From contig NZ_PYBV01000042.1 in the NCBI RefSeq assembly GCF_003205615.1, forward strand, positions 23,477-87,476: a stretch of DNA of 64,000 nucleotides, in the 5' to 3' direction. This document shows, piece after piece, positions 25,960 to 34,311 of this stretch. Below the pieces are notes generated by a model, which saw nothing but the letters and a program-made list of their open reading frames with translations, searched no databases and was not told the DNA's origin. Source of the stretch: Micromonospora arborensis. Lineage in GTDB: Bacteria; Actinomycetota; Actinomycetes; Mycobacteriales; Micromonosporaceae. Position 1 is the stretch's first letter; each line of letters begins with the position of its first letter. The position numbers and the translations under genes are program-made.

Positions 25960-26120
25960 GTGTGCAACCGACCCGCCCACAACCCGAAGATGGTGCACCC
26001 CACCTGCACGCTCACATAGATCACCGCGAAGAGCAGACCAGCCCGGCTGAACGCCTGCGGGATCGCCGCCGACAACCACAGGCTGCCCAGCGTCACCCCG
26101 ATCAGGCGCCACGTCGGCGT
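25960..26120 (-). pseudogene. Remnant of a low-temperature-requirement A (LtrA) membrane protein
   Basis: The minus-strand frame reads TPTWRLIGVTLGSLWLSAAI then PQAFSRAGLLFAVIYVSVQV and CTIFGLWAGRL. The Ile-Pro-x-Ala-Phe, LLFA-x-x-YV and Q-x-x-x-T blocks match the LtrA family, which is normally about 380-400 residues. Only about 50 residues survive, cut between the DUF4878-like gene and thymidine kinase. No start is available. Confidence 0.55.
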
Positions 26121-26172
26121 TGGCGGTGACTGTCGCCGTGATCGTGACCGACCGGTTGCGGGTACGAGCAGC

Positions 26173-26889
26173 TCAGTCGCGGGGGCCGAGGTCGCCGCTG
26201 CGGTAGTGCCGGCGGCAGAGCACCTGGTAGCGCACCTCGGCGGTGTCCACGGTGTCGCCGATGACGACCTGTGCGCCCTCGCGGACGACCCGCCCGTCGA
26301 CGACTCGGGCGTTGAGCAGCCCTTCCCGGCCGCACCAGCAGAGGACCTCGACCTGAATGCGGGCCACCTCGTCGGCCAACTCGAACAGGCGCTGCGCGGC
26401 GGGGAACAGTTGGGACCGGAAGTCGGTGGCCAGGCCGAACGCGAACACGTCGACGTCGTAGCTGTCGACCAGCTCAGCCATCTGCTCGACGTGCTCGACG
26501 GTGTAGAAGCACGCCTCGTCGCAGATCAGGTAGTCGACGCGTACCCCGTCGGCCCACCGGCCGCGGACCAGGGCCCGCAGGTCCAGGTCGTCGGTGACCT
26601 CGATGGCCTCATGGGCCAGGCCGATACGGGTGGTGACCTGCGGGCCCAGCGATCGGTCGATGCGGGTGGTGACCAGCCCACGACGGCCCTGCCGAGCGTG
26701 GTTGTAGTTCATCTGCAGCGCCATCGTCGACTTGCCGCAGTCCATCGGCCCCCAGAAGAACTTCAACGCCGCGGCGTGCACTGGACGCCCGTCGAGCCCA
26801 CGCGCAGCCGCGCACCCGGCCGGCGCGTGCGGCTGGCCGGGGAACGGGTGGGCCAGGCAGGTCGGGGCGGTGGCGGCGTCGTCAGTCAC
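26173..26889 (-). CDS. tdk: Thymidine kinase
   Basis: The protein has 238 residues from GTG 26889. The P-loop is WGPMDCGKSTMALQ (about residues 46-59). VDYLICDEACFYTVEHVEQM holds the Mg-site Asp and catalytic Glu. CWCGREGLLNARVVDGR and CRRHY make the zinc-binding lasso. This is the type II enzyme that phosphorylates thymidine to dTMP in salvage. About 36 residues precede the usual start; GTG 26781 (VHAAALKFFWG) gives the normal N-terminus and may be the true start. The last gene of a likely GDPD-UMF1-tdk operon. Confidence 0.92.
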   Translation of the reverse strand: MTDDAATAPTCLAHPFPGQPHAPAGCAAARGLDGRPVHAAALKFFWGPMDCGKSTMALQMNYNHARQGRRGLVTTRIDRSLGPQVTTRIGLAHEAIEVTDDLDLRALVRGRWADGVRVDYLICDEACFYTVEHVEQMAELVDSYDVDVFAFGLATDFRSQLFPAAQRLFELADEVARIQVEVLCWCGREGLLNARVVDGRVVREGAQVVIGDTVDTAEVRYQVLCRRHYRSGDLGPRD

Positions 26890-26945
26890 GGTCGGGCAGC
26901 CTAGCCGATCGACCGGCCCTGATCTGTCGGGTGCGGGATGCGTGC

Positions 26946-28340
26946 TCAGAGCACCCGGGGTGGTGTGTTGCCGGCGGCGACGATGGCACGGCGGATCGGC
27001 ACGGCGGCGAGGAGCGCGAACCCGACCACGAAGAAGATCAGGAGTGAGACCAGGCCCACCCGGTAGGAGGAGGTGAGTTGGAACACCAGGCCGAAGGCGA
27101 GCGGGCCGAGCCAGCTGGTGCCCTTGTCGCTGATCTCGTAGAAGCCGTAGTACTCGCCCTCCTTGCCGGCCGGGATGAGCTGGCTGAACAGTGAGCGGCT
27201 CAACGCCTGGCTGCCGCCGAGGACCAGGCCGATGGCCGCGCCGAGGACCATGAACGGCACCGGCGCCTCGGCGGGCAGCCGGAACGCGGCGATGATCACA
27301 CCGGTCCAGAGCACCAGGCTGAGCAGCACGGTCTTCCAGGCGCCGATGCGCTTGGCCAGCGCGCCGAGGCTCAGCGCGCCGCCGAAGGCGAGGAACTGCA
27401 CCAGCAGGATCGTCACGATCAGGGTGCCCTGCTCCAGGCGCAGCTCCTCGGTGCCGTACTGGCTGGCCAGGGTGATGACGGTCTGGATGCCGTCGTTGTA
27501 GACGAGGAAGGCGAGCAGGAAGAACAACGTCAGCGGGTACGCCTTGATCTCCCGCATGGTCCGCCCGAGCTGCCGGAACCCGTCGGTGACCACGTTGCCG
27601 CCGCCACCGGCCAGGGCTGCCGCGCTGGGGTGCTCGCGCATCCAGCGCAGCGGCACCAGCGTGAACACCGCCCACCACACCCCAGCGGACACGATCGACC
27701 AGCGGGCCAGGTCCAGGGTGCGTTGCGGGTTGTCCTTCTCGTCGAGCAGGGTGATCGCGACGAGGTTGAGCGCCAGCAGCAGACCGCCGCCGAGGTAGCC
27801 GATCGCCCAGCCGCGGCTGGAGATGCCGTCGCGTTCGTCGGGGCCGCCGAGCTGCGGCAGGAACGAGTGGTAGACCACGACCGCCGCGCCGAAGGAGATG
27901 TTGGCGACCAGGAACAGCGCCCCGCCGAGCAGGTAGCGGTCGCCGGTGACGAAGGCCATCGCGATGGTCGCGCCGGCGCCGGTGAACGCCGCCCCGCCGA
28001 GCAGGCGCTTCTTGTGCGCGGACCGGTCGGCGATCGCCCCGATCACCGGCAGTACGAACACGGTGAGGAACACCGACAGTGAGATCAGGTACGGGTAGTA
28101 GGAGCCGGCGGCGACCTTGATGCCCAGCGGGTACACGAAGCCGTCGCAGGTGTCCGCGCCCAGTTCGCAGCCGGCGGCCAGCTCGGCGACGGTGGTCAGG
28201 AACGGGCCGAGAAACACGGTGATCACGGTGGTCTGGAACGCGGAGTTGGCCCAGTCGTAGATGTACCACCCCCTGCGCTCGCGGCGGGTGCTCGCCGGAG
28301 GCGGGGTGTCGTCCACCGTGGGGGTCACGGTCTCGGCCAT
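26946..28340 (-). CDS. UMF1/Atg22-like MFS transporter
   Basis: The protein has 464 residues from ATG 28340. RRGWYIYDWANSAFQTTVIT is the hallmark start of the UMF1 (vacuole effluxer Atg22-like) family. Twelve helices follow, with LGGPDERDGISSRGWAIGYL and QALSRSLFSQLIPAGKEGEY, FYEISDKGTSWLGPL as further family blocks. In yeast Atg22 exports amino acids from the vacuole; bacterial substrates are unknown. It lies 17 bp after the GDPD gene, so the pair is an operon and a role in exporting or importing GDPD products is possible but unproven. Confidence 0.88.
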   Translation of the reverse strand: MAETVTPTVDDTPPPASTRRERRGWYIYDWANSAFQTTVITVFLGPFLTTVAELAAGCELGADTCDGFVYPLGIKVAAGSYYPYLISLSVFLTVFVLPVIGAIADRSAHKKRLLGGAAFTGAGATIAMAFVTGDRYLLGGALFLVANISFGAAVVVYHSFLPQLGGPDERDGISSRGWAIGYLGGGLLLALNLVAITLLDEKDNPQRTLDLARWSIVSAGVWWAVFTLVPLRWMREHPSAAALAGGGGNVVTDGFRQLGRTMREIKAYPLTLFFLLAFLVYNDGIQTVITLASQYGTEELRLEQGTLIVTILLVQFLAFGGALSLGALAKRIGAWKTVLLSLVLWTGVIIAAFRLPAEAPVPFMVLGAAIGLVLGGSQALSRSLFSQLIPAGKEGEYYGFYEISDKGTSWLGPLAFGLVFQLTSSYRVGLVSLLIFFVVGFALLAAVPIRRAIVAAGNTPPRVL

Positions 28341-28357
28341 CGGGGGTCCTTGGATGG

Positions 28358-29125
28358 TCAGGCGGCCCAGTGGCCGCGGCTGCGGTAGACGTCGCGCAGC
28401 ACGCCGACGTGATCGGTCATGATGCCATCCACACCACGATCCAGTAAGTCGTGCATCTGGGCGGGTTCGTCGATCGTCCAGACGTGCACCTGCAGACCGA
28501 GCCGGTGGCAGTAGTCGAGGAACCGGCGGTCCACCACCGGCACCCGCCCGTAGTGCGGCGGGACCTGCGCGGCGACCACCGACGGGGGCAGCCGCAGCGG
28601 CCGCCCGTGCAGGGAGGCGAGCCGCAGCCGGGCGACCCCGCGCATGCCGAGACTGGTCGCGATCCGCCCTCCGGTGAGCGCCCGCATCCGGGTCAGGCGG
28701 GCGTCGCTGAACGACGCCAGCAGCACCCGGTCGGCGGCGCCGGCCCGGGTCACGGTCGCGACCGTCGGCTCGACGCCGCCGTCGGCCTTCACGTCGATGT
28801 TGAAGCGGACCTGCGGCCACGCCCCCAAAACCTCGTCGAGCCGGGGTACGACGGCAGCGCCGCCGACGCGTACCGAAGCGAGGTCGGCCCAGCTCAGGTC
28901 GGCGATCCGCCCCGCCTCGCCGGTGACCCGGCGCAACGTCGGGTCGTGGAAGATCACCGCCACGCCGTCCGCGGTGGCGTGCACGTCGGTCTCCACGTAC
29001 CGGTAGCCGAGCCCGACGGCGCGGGCGAACGCCTCGGTGGTGTTCTCGTCGCCCTCGGCGGCGCCGCCGCGGTGGGCGAACGCCAGCGGCGCGGGCGCGT
29101 CGAGGTAGCCGAATCGGGTCAACAC
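28358..29125 (-). CDS. Glycerophosphodiester phosphodiesterase
   Basis: The protein has 255 residues with a GTG start. AFAHRGGAAEGDENTTEAFA has the His-Arg-Gly catalytic block and Glu-Asn-Thr metal residues; YVETDVHATADGVAVIFHDP has the Glu/Asp pair and second His; VRFNIDVKADGG and VHVWTIDEPAQMHDLLDRGV with GIMTDHV complete the barrel. The enzyme cleaves glycerophosphodiesters to an alcohol and glycerol 3-phosphate. No signal peptide is seen, so it is cytoplasmic. It is the first gene of the UMF1/tdk operon. Confidence 0.92.
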   Translation of the reverse strand: MLTRFGYLDAPAPLAFAHRGGAAEGDENTTEAFARAVGLGYRYVETDVHATADGVAVIFHDPTLRRVTGEAGRIADLSWADLASVRVGGAAVVPRLDEVLGAWPQVRFNIDVKADGGVEPTVATVTRAGAADRVLLASFSDARLTRMRALTGGRIATSLGMRGVARLRLASLHGRPLRLPPSVVAAQVPPHYGRVPVVDRRFLDYCHRLGLQVHVWTIDEPAQMHDLLDRGVDGIMTDHVGVLRDVYRSRGHWAA

Positions 29126-29233
29126 GCGACGCAGTATGCCCTCGGTTGGTGGCCTGCGGATGGCCGGCCGGCGTCTGTCGCCCTCTCGCGCGGACCTGTC
29201 GGCGGTGCAGCGCGCCAGTCGCAGTCGTGGTCT

Positions 29234-29731
29234 TCAGCCGATCGGCGTGCCGACACCGCCGTGTTCCAGGGTGGCGCGCAGCCGTGCCAGCGTTTGGCCG
29301 AGTTCCGCGATCTGGGCCGGGGCGATCGACCGGCCGATGAGCGTGGCCAGGTGTTCCTGGAAGGTGCCTTCGGCGTCCTCGACGAGTTCCGCGCCCTGCG
29401 GAGTCAACTCCAGGAGCAGGGACCGGCCGTCGGCGGGATTCGGTACCCGCCGAACCCAGGACCGGGCCTCAAGCCGGCCCACGCCCTTGCTGGTCGCCCC
29501 GACCCCGATCGCGAAAAACTCGGCGAGGTCGGCGACCCGCGAACCAGGATGGTCACGGAGGTAGATCAGAAACTCGAACTGCGAAGCCACGATGCCGTGC
29601 GTCCGACGCAACGTCTCGTTCAAGGCGTTGTAGAGCCGCGTCTCACAGCGGACCAGGTCACTGAAGACCTGGGCGAGTGTGACGGACCCGGCACCGGAAA
29701 AAGATGCCGCGGCAGGTATATTAGCTTCCAC
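29234..29731 (-). CDS. MarR-family regulator divergent from an esterase
   Basis: The protein has about 165 residues from GTG 29731; ATG 29761 would place the start six bases from the divergent start codon and is less likely. FSDLVRCETRLYNALNETLR is the dimer helix, GIVASQFEFLIYLRDHPGSR with LAEFFAIGVGATSKGVGRLE the DNA-binding part and VPNPADGRSLLLELTPQGAE the wing. The A/T-rich stretch around 29717-29745 probably holds both promoters. The esterase gene at 29767 is the expected target. Confidence 0.82.
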   Translation of the reverse strand: MEANIPAAASFSGAGSVTLAQVFSDLVRCETRLYNALNETLRRTHGIVASQFEFLIYLRDHPGSRVADLAEFFAIGVGATSKGVGRLEARSWVRRVPNPADGRSLLLELTPQGAELVEDAEGTFQEHLATLIGRSIAPAQIAELGQTLARLRATLEHGGVGTPIG

Positions 29732-29766
29732 GGCATCTACTTTATCGTCTGTGGGAGGCATCGGAT

Positions 29767-30666
29767 ATGAGCAGGGAACAGCGCGCGGCAATCGGCGCCA
29801 TGCTGGGTGGCGGGCCCAAGGACTTCGCGCCGGAGCCGGTCGAGACGATGCGGCAGAACTTCACCGCGCTCATGGCGCGGTTCCCGGTCCCTCCCGTGCG
29901 GACCTCGGAACTGACCCTGGGCGGCCGTCCGGCGGTGCTGGTCGAACCGGAGGGCGAGACTCGCCCGGGCACGATCCTGTACTTCCACGGCGGCTCGTTC
30001 GCGCTCGGATCCCCGCAGACCGCGATGGGTCTGACCGCGAGTCTGGTCACGCGGACCGGGGTGCGGGCCTTCTCCCTCGACTACCGGCTGGCCCCGGAGA
30101 ACCCGTTTCCGGCCGCAATCGAGGACTGCCTCGCGGCGTATCGGTCCCTGCTCGACAGCGGCGTCGCTGCCGAGTCCATCGCGTTCGCGGGCGATTCCGC
30201 CGGTGGCGGCCTCACGGTGACCACCACCCTCGCCGCCCGAAACGCCGGGCTGCCGCTGCCGGGCGCGCTGGTCGCGTTCTCGCCCGGCCTGGACCACACC
30301 CGCACGGGCGAGTCGATGGACACCAAGGAGGGCATCGACCCGTTCTTCACCCGGCAGGGCATGGCCCACACCGCGGAGTTCTACCTCGGAGGCCAGGACC
30401 CGAACCAGGAGCTCACCGCGCCCGCCGTGCTCGCCGACCTGACCGGGTTCCCGCCGATCCTGCTGCAGGTCGGCACGAACGAACTGCTGCTCGACGACTC
30501 GGTCCGGCTGGCGAAACGCGCCCGCGACGCCGAGGTTGACGTCATCCTCGACATCACCGCCGGCGTTCCGCACGTCTTCCAGTCCTTCATCGGCCAGCTC
30601 GACGAAGCCGACCAGGCCCTGGACCGCGCCGCCCTGTTCATCACGCAGCGACTACAGACCCCCTGA
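29767..30666 (+). CDS. Alpha/beta hydrolase, HSL-type esterase
   Basis: The protein has 299 residues. YFHGGSFALGSPQT is the HGG oxyanion motif of the hormone-sensitive-lipase family, SLDYRLAPENPFPAAIEDCL its DYRLAPE block, and FAGDSAGGGLTVTT the nucleophile elbow (Ser in GDSAG). The acid is in the GTNELLLDD region and His in GVPHVFQSF. Such enzymes hydrolyse short-chain esters. GGGAGG lies 9 nt before ATG 29767. It is divergent from a MarR regulator and probably controlled by it. Confidence 0.92.
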   Translation: MSREQRAAIGAMLGGGPKDFAPEPVETMRQNFTALMARFPVPPVRTSELTLGGRPAVLVEPEGETRPGTILYFHGGSFALGSPQTAMGLTASLVTRTGVRAFSLDYRLAPENPFPAAIEDCLAAYRSLLDSGVAAESIAFAGDSAGGGLTVTTTLAARNAGLPLPGALVAFSPGLDHTRTGESMDTKEGIDPFFTRQGMAHTAEFYLGGQDPNQELTAPAVLADLTGFPPILLQVGTNELLLDDSVRLAKRARDAEVDVILDITAGVPHVFQSFIGQLDEADQALDRAALFITQRLQTP

Positions 30667-30814
30667 ACGCAACGTTGGATCTCGCTGGTGAGCCCGTACG
30701 GACGATCATTTCTCGATCATCGACGGACCGGGAACGCCAGGGTTCCCCCGACCGCGTGACGTACCTCCCGGCGGCCGTGGGGGAGAACGCCGCGGATCGA
30801 TCGCGGTGCCGGCC

Positions 30815-31582
30815 TCAGCGTGAGTGGCGGCGGTGCGCCCGGCTGAGGTCGATCGGGCGGCCGGGGTCGACGTGCCGGGGCAGGTCGGGTTCGTCGGGGC
30901 GCAGCGGGGCGAGGGTGTCGGTGAGCGCGTCGATGATCCGGTCGGTGGCCCGGCGGGCGACGCCGGGGTTGTCGGCGGCCGTCTCACCCAGGTCGACGGG
31001 AGCGCCGAAGTGCACCCGGATCACCGGGCGGCGCCACAGCGAGCGGGCGATGCCGCGCAGCATTCCGCGGGGCGCCTCGTAGGGCAGCACCTCGTGGGAG
31101 CCCCACTGGGCGATCGGGATGACCGGAGCGCCGCAGGCCAGAGCGAGTCGGGCGGCGCCGGTCTTGCCGCGTTCGGGCCACATGCCGGGGTCCAGGCCGA
31201 TGCGTCCCTCGGGGTAGATGAGAATCACCGACCCCTGGGCGACGGCGACGGCGGCATCGTCGAGGGCTCGGTGGACGGCGCTGGTGCCCCGGTCGACCCG
31301 GATGTGCCCGGCGTGGCGCATGGCGGCGCCGAACACCGGTACGCGAAACAGCCCGGCGGTCGCCATGATCCGGGGGGCGATGCCGCGGGTCTGGCAGGCG
31401 GCGGCCATGACCAGGGGGTCGAACGGGCTGATGTGGTTGGCGGCCAGCACCAACGGGCCGCGGCGCAGGTGCGCGGGAACGTCGCCGGTGACCTCGAGTC
31501 GGGCAAGCAGGCCGACCAGGCCCCGCATCAGCAGGAGCGCGGTGCGCCAGATCAGCGGCGGTTGCCAGTGCGTGGTGTCCAT
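30815..31582 (-). CDS. 1-acyl-sn-glycerol-3-phosphate acyltransferase (PlsC type)
   Basis: The protein has 255 residues. The catalytic NHx4D motif is AANHISPFDPLVMAA, and YPEGRIGLDPGMWPERGKTG is the FPEG-type substrate motif; ALACGAPVIPIAQWG is the third block. An N-terminal amphipathic helix (LIWRTALLLMRGLVGLLARL) would tether it to the membrane. It acylates lysophosphatidic acid or a similar acceptor in phospholipid synthesis. It is divergent from cydA; the palindrome at 31686 lies between them, nearer to cydA. The 150 bp between it and the esterase show nothing. Confidence 0.9.
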   Translation of the reverse strand: MDTTHWQPPLIWRTALLLMRGLVGLLARLEVTGDVPAHLRRGPLVLAANHISPFDPLVMAAACQTRGIAPRIMATAGLFRVPVFGAAMRHAGHIRVDRGTSAVHRALDDAAVAVAQGSVILIYPEGRIGLDPGMWPERGKTGAARLALACGAPVIPIAQWGSHEVLPYEAPRGMLRGIARSLWRRPVIRVHFGAPVDLGETAADNPGVARRATDRIIDALTDTLAPLRPDEPDLPRHVDPGRPIDLSRAHRRHSR

Positions 31583-31685
31583 CAGCGCGCCATCGTCGCA
31601 CGTGGCAGCGGGGCCAGGAGGGCGGTCGGGAGACCGGGGTGATCAGAGTCATTCGTCCCGGGCCGGCTCGGGTCACCCCGGCCTC

Positions 31686-31721
31686 TACGACGAGCAGTAG
31701 TATTTACTACGTCTCGTAGTA
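31686..31721. promoter_or_regulatory. 36-bp double palindrome upstream of cydA
   Basis: Two 17-bp arms, TACGACGAGCAGTAGTA and TACTACGTCTCGTAGTA, pair at 14 of 17 positions around TT. The right arm is itself a perfect TACTACG-N3-CGTAGTA dyad. The TACTAC/GTAGTA half-sites resemble BlaI/CopY-type operators. It ends 20 bp before the GTG start of cydA. Confidence 0.65.
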
Positions 31722-31740
31722 CGGATGGTTGGGGGTTCGA

Positions 31741-33153
31741 GTGGACGCGTTGGACGTTGCCCGCTGGCAGTTCGGTGTCACCACCGTCTACCACTTTCTC
31801 TTCGTACCGCTGACCATCGGCCTGTCCGTGCTGGTGGCGATCCTGCAGACGATGTGGCACCGCACCGGCAACGAGCGCTACCTCAAACTGACCAAGTTCT
31901 ACGGCAAGCTCTTCCTGATCAACTTCGCCATGGGCGTGGTCACCGGGATCGTGCAGGAGTTCCAGTTCGGCATGAACTGGAGCGACTACTCCCGCTTCGT
32001 CGGCGACATCTTCGGCGCCCCGCTCGCCATCGAGGCGCTTGTCGCGTTCTTCCTCGAATCCACCTTCATCGGCCTGTGGATCTTCGGCTGGGACCGGCTG
32101 CCCAAGCGGGCCCACCTGGCCAGCATCTGGGCCGCCGCGATCGGCACCAACCTCAGCGCGTACTTCATCCTCGCCGCGAACTCGTTCATGCAGAACCCGG
32201 TCGGCTACCGGATCAACCCGGACAGCGGACGTGCCGAGCTGACCGACTTCCCGGCCGTGCTGACCAACAAGGTCGCCCTGATCACCTTCCCGCACACCCT
32301 GGCCGGCTCCTTCCTGGTCGCCGGGTCGATGATCGTCGCCGTCGGGCTCTGGCACGTCATCCGCAACCGCGACTCCGCCGACACCGACGCCTACCGCTTC
32401 GCCACGAAGTTCGGCTCCTGGGTCGTCCTGGTCGCGTCCGCCGCCGTGCTGTTCACCGGCGACATCCAGGGCAAGATCATGACGGACGTGCAGCCGATGA
32501 AGATGGCCGCCGCCGAGGGCCTCTACACCACTGAGAGCCCCGCCTCGTTCTCCGTGCTCACCATCGGCAGCCTCGACGGCAGCCGCGAGGTGTTCGCGCT
32601 CAAGATCCCGTACCTGCTGTCGTTCCTGGGCACCGGCGACCCGCACGGCACGGTGCGCGGCATCGACGACCTGCAGGCCCAGTACGCCACCCAGTACGGG
32701 CCGGGCAGCTACACCCCGATCATCCCGGTCACCTACTGGAGCTTCCGCTTCATGATCACCTTCGGGTTGGCTGCCGGCGCGATCGCCCTGCTGGTGCTCT
32801 GGAGCCAGCGCAAGGGCCGCACCCCGAGCAGCAAGTGGCTGCTGCGCGCCGGGCTGGCCATGCCGGTGCTGCCGTTGCTGGCCAACTCCTTCGGCTGGAT
32901 CTTCACCGAGATGGGCCGCCAGCCGTGGATCGTCTTCGGCGAGATGCTCACCCGCAACGGCGTGTCCCGCAGCGTCTCGCTGACCGAGGTCCTCACCTCG
33001 TTCACCGCCTTCACGCTGATCTACGCCACCCTCGCCGTGATCGAGGTCAAGCTGCTGCTGCGCTACGCCAAGGCCGGCGTGCCGGACGTCACCGACCAAC
33101 CCCCCGCCGACGACACCGACGACGCCGAGCGCCCGCTCGCCTTCGCCTACTGA
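31741..33153 (+). CDS. cydA: Cytochrome bd ubiquinol/menaquinol oxidase subunit I
   Basis: The protein has 470 residues; GTG 31741 follows GGGGG, with TTG 31729 as an alternative. VARWQFGVTTVYHFLFVPLT contains the heme b595 His. EFQFGMNWSDYSRFVGDIFG and FFLESTFIGLWIFGWDRL are heme-site helices, and MGRQPWIVFGEM is the GRQP signature after the short Q-loop. The subunit oxidises quinol and houses all three hemes in the membrane. It is followed 15 bp later by cydB. The maturation transporter genes cydCD do not follow, so they must be elsewhere or fused. Confidence 0.96.
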   Translation: MDALDVARWQFGVTTVYHFLFVPLTIGLSVLVAILQTMWHRTGNERYLKLTKFYGKLFLINFAMGVVTGIVQEFQFGMNWSDYSRFVGDIFGAPLAIEALVAFFLESTFIGLWIFGWDRLPKRAHLASIWAAAIGTNLSAYFILAANSFMQNPVGYRINPDSGRAELTDFPAVLTNKVALITFPHTLAGSFLVAGSMIVAVGLWHVIRNRDSADTDAYRFATKFGSWVVLVASAAVLFTGDIQGKIMTDVQPMKMAAAEGLYTTESPASFSVLTIGSLDGSREVFALKIPYLLSFLGTGDPHGTVRGIDDLQAQYATQYGPGSYTPIIPVTYWSFRFMITFGLAAGAIALLVLWSQRKGRTPSSKWLLRAGLAMPVLPLLANSFGWIFTEMGRQPWIVFGEMLTRNGVSRSVSLTEVLTSFTAFTLIYATLAVIEVKLLLRYAKAGVPDVTDQPPADDTDDAERPLAFAY

Positions 33154-33168
33154 CCCCGGGAGCCCATC

Positions 33169-34167
33169 GTGGAACTGACCACCATCTGGTTTCTCCTCGT
33201 CGCCGTGCTGTTCACCGGGTACTTCATCCTGGAGGGCTTCGACTTCGGCGTCGGCATGCTGCTGCCCGTGCTCGGCCGCGACGACCGGGAACGCCGCGTC
33301 CTGATCAACACCATCGGCCCGGTCTGGGACGGCAACGAGGTCTGGCTGATCACCGCCGGCGGCGCCATGTTCGCCTCGTTCCCCGAGTGGTACGCCACCC
33401 TGTTCTCCGGCTTCTACCTGCCGCTGCTGCTGATCCTGCTGGCCCTGATCGCCCGGGGGGTGGCCTTCGAATACCGGCACAAGCGCCCCGAGGCGTCCTG
33501 GAAGCGCCGCTGGGACGCGGCCATCGTGATCGGCTCGCTGCTGCCGGCGATCCTGTGGGGCGTCGCCTTCGCCAACATCCTGCGCGGCGTGCCACTGAAC
33601 GCCGAGCATGAGTACGTCGGTGGCCTGTTCAACCTGCTCAACCCGTACGCCCTGCTGGGCGGTGCGACCACCCTCGCCCTGTTCCTCACCCACGGCGCGG
33701 TGTTCATCGCCCTGAAGACCACCGGCGACATCCGCGAGCGCGCGGGCGCCCTCGCGGTGCGCCTGGGTGTCGGCGCCGCCGTGCTCGCGGTCGGGTTCCT
33801 CACCTGGACCTTGAGCATCCGCTCCAGCGCGGCCGCCGTCGTGCTCGCCGTCGGCGCGGCCCTCGCCCTGCTCGGTGGTCTCGCCGCCGCCCGGGTACGC
33901 CGAGAGGGCTGGGCGTTCACCGGCACCGCCGTGGCGATCGGCCTGGCCGTGGCCACCCTGTTCGCGGCGTTGTTCCCGAACGTGCTGCCCTCCACCCTGG
34001 ACGCGGCCGGCACGCTCACGGCCACCAACGCCGCCTCCACCCCGTACACCTTGAAGATCATGACCTGGGTGGCGGTGATCTTCACTCCGGTGGTGCTGGG
34101 CTACCAGGCCTGGACGTACTGGGTGTTCCGCAAGCGCATCGGCGTGGCCAACATCCCGCAGCACTGA
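33169..34167 (+). CDS. cydB: Cytochrome bd oxidase subunit II
   Basis: The protein has 332 residues with a GTG start after GGGAG. MELTTIWFLLVAVLFTGYFI, LEGFDFGVGMLLPVLGRDD and VWDGNEVWLITAGGAMFASF followed by PEWYATLFSGFYLPL are the canonical CydB blocks. The rest is hydrophobic, ending TWVAVIFTPVVLGYQAWTYW. CydB stabilises CydA and forms the quinol oxidase that respires at low oxygen and resists NO and sulfide. The presence of a flavohemoglobin at the window start fits the same stress. A 68-bp long-arm repeat follows. Confidence 0.96.
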   Translation: MELTTIWFLLVAVLFTGYFILEGFDFGVGMLLPVLGRDDRERRVLINTIGPVWDGNEVWLITAGGAMFASFPEWYATLFSGFYLPLLLILLALIARGVAFEYRHKRPEASWKRRWDAAIVIGSLLPAILWGVAFANILRGVPLNAEHEYVGGLFNLLNPYALLGGATTLALFLTHGAVFIALKTTGDIRERAGALAVRLGVGAAVLAVGFLTWTLSIRSSAAAVVLAVGAALALLGGLAAARVRREGWAFTGTAVAIGLAVATLFAALFPNVLPSTLDAAGTLTATNAASTPYTLKIMTWVAVIFTPVVLGYQAWTYWVFRKRIGVANIPQH

Positions 34168-34188
34168 CCGACGGCACGGACCCGCGCC

Positions 34189-34256
34189 GATCTTGCGCTT
34201 TCTGTCGTCCAGATGAGTGAAATGCCCTCTTAAGTCGCAGCAGAAAGTGCAAGATC
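34189..34256. repeat. 68-bp inverted repeat after cydB
   Basis: Arms GATCTTGCGCTTTCTG and CAGAAAGTGCAAGATC pair at 15 of 16 positions around a 36-nt, A/T-richer loop. It could be the cydAB terminator or an intergenic repeat; the long loop is unusual for a terminator. Confidence 0.7.
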
Positions 34257-34311
34257 GCGTGCCAGATCGGATCGGCGGCGAGGTCTGATCCGCCCCCGCT
34301 AGGGTGTGCCG

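Noticed and set aside
29732..29791. Longer start for the MarR gene (MPRAVPCSYPMPPTDDK)
   Set aside because: It would run into the divergent esterase start and removes the promoter region; no ribosome site lies before it.
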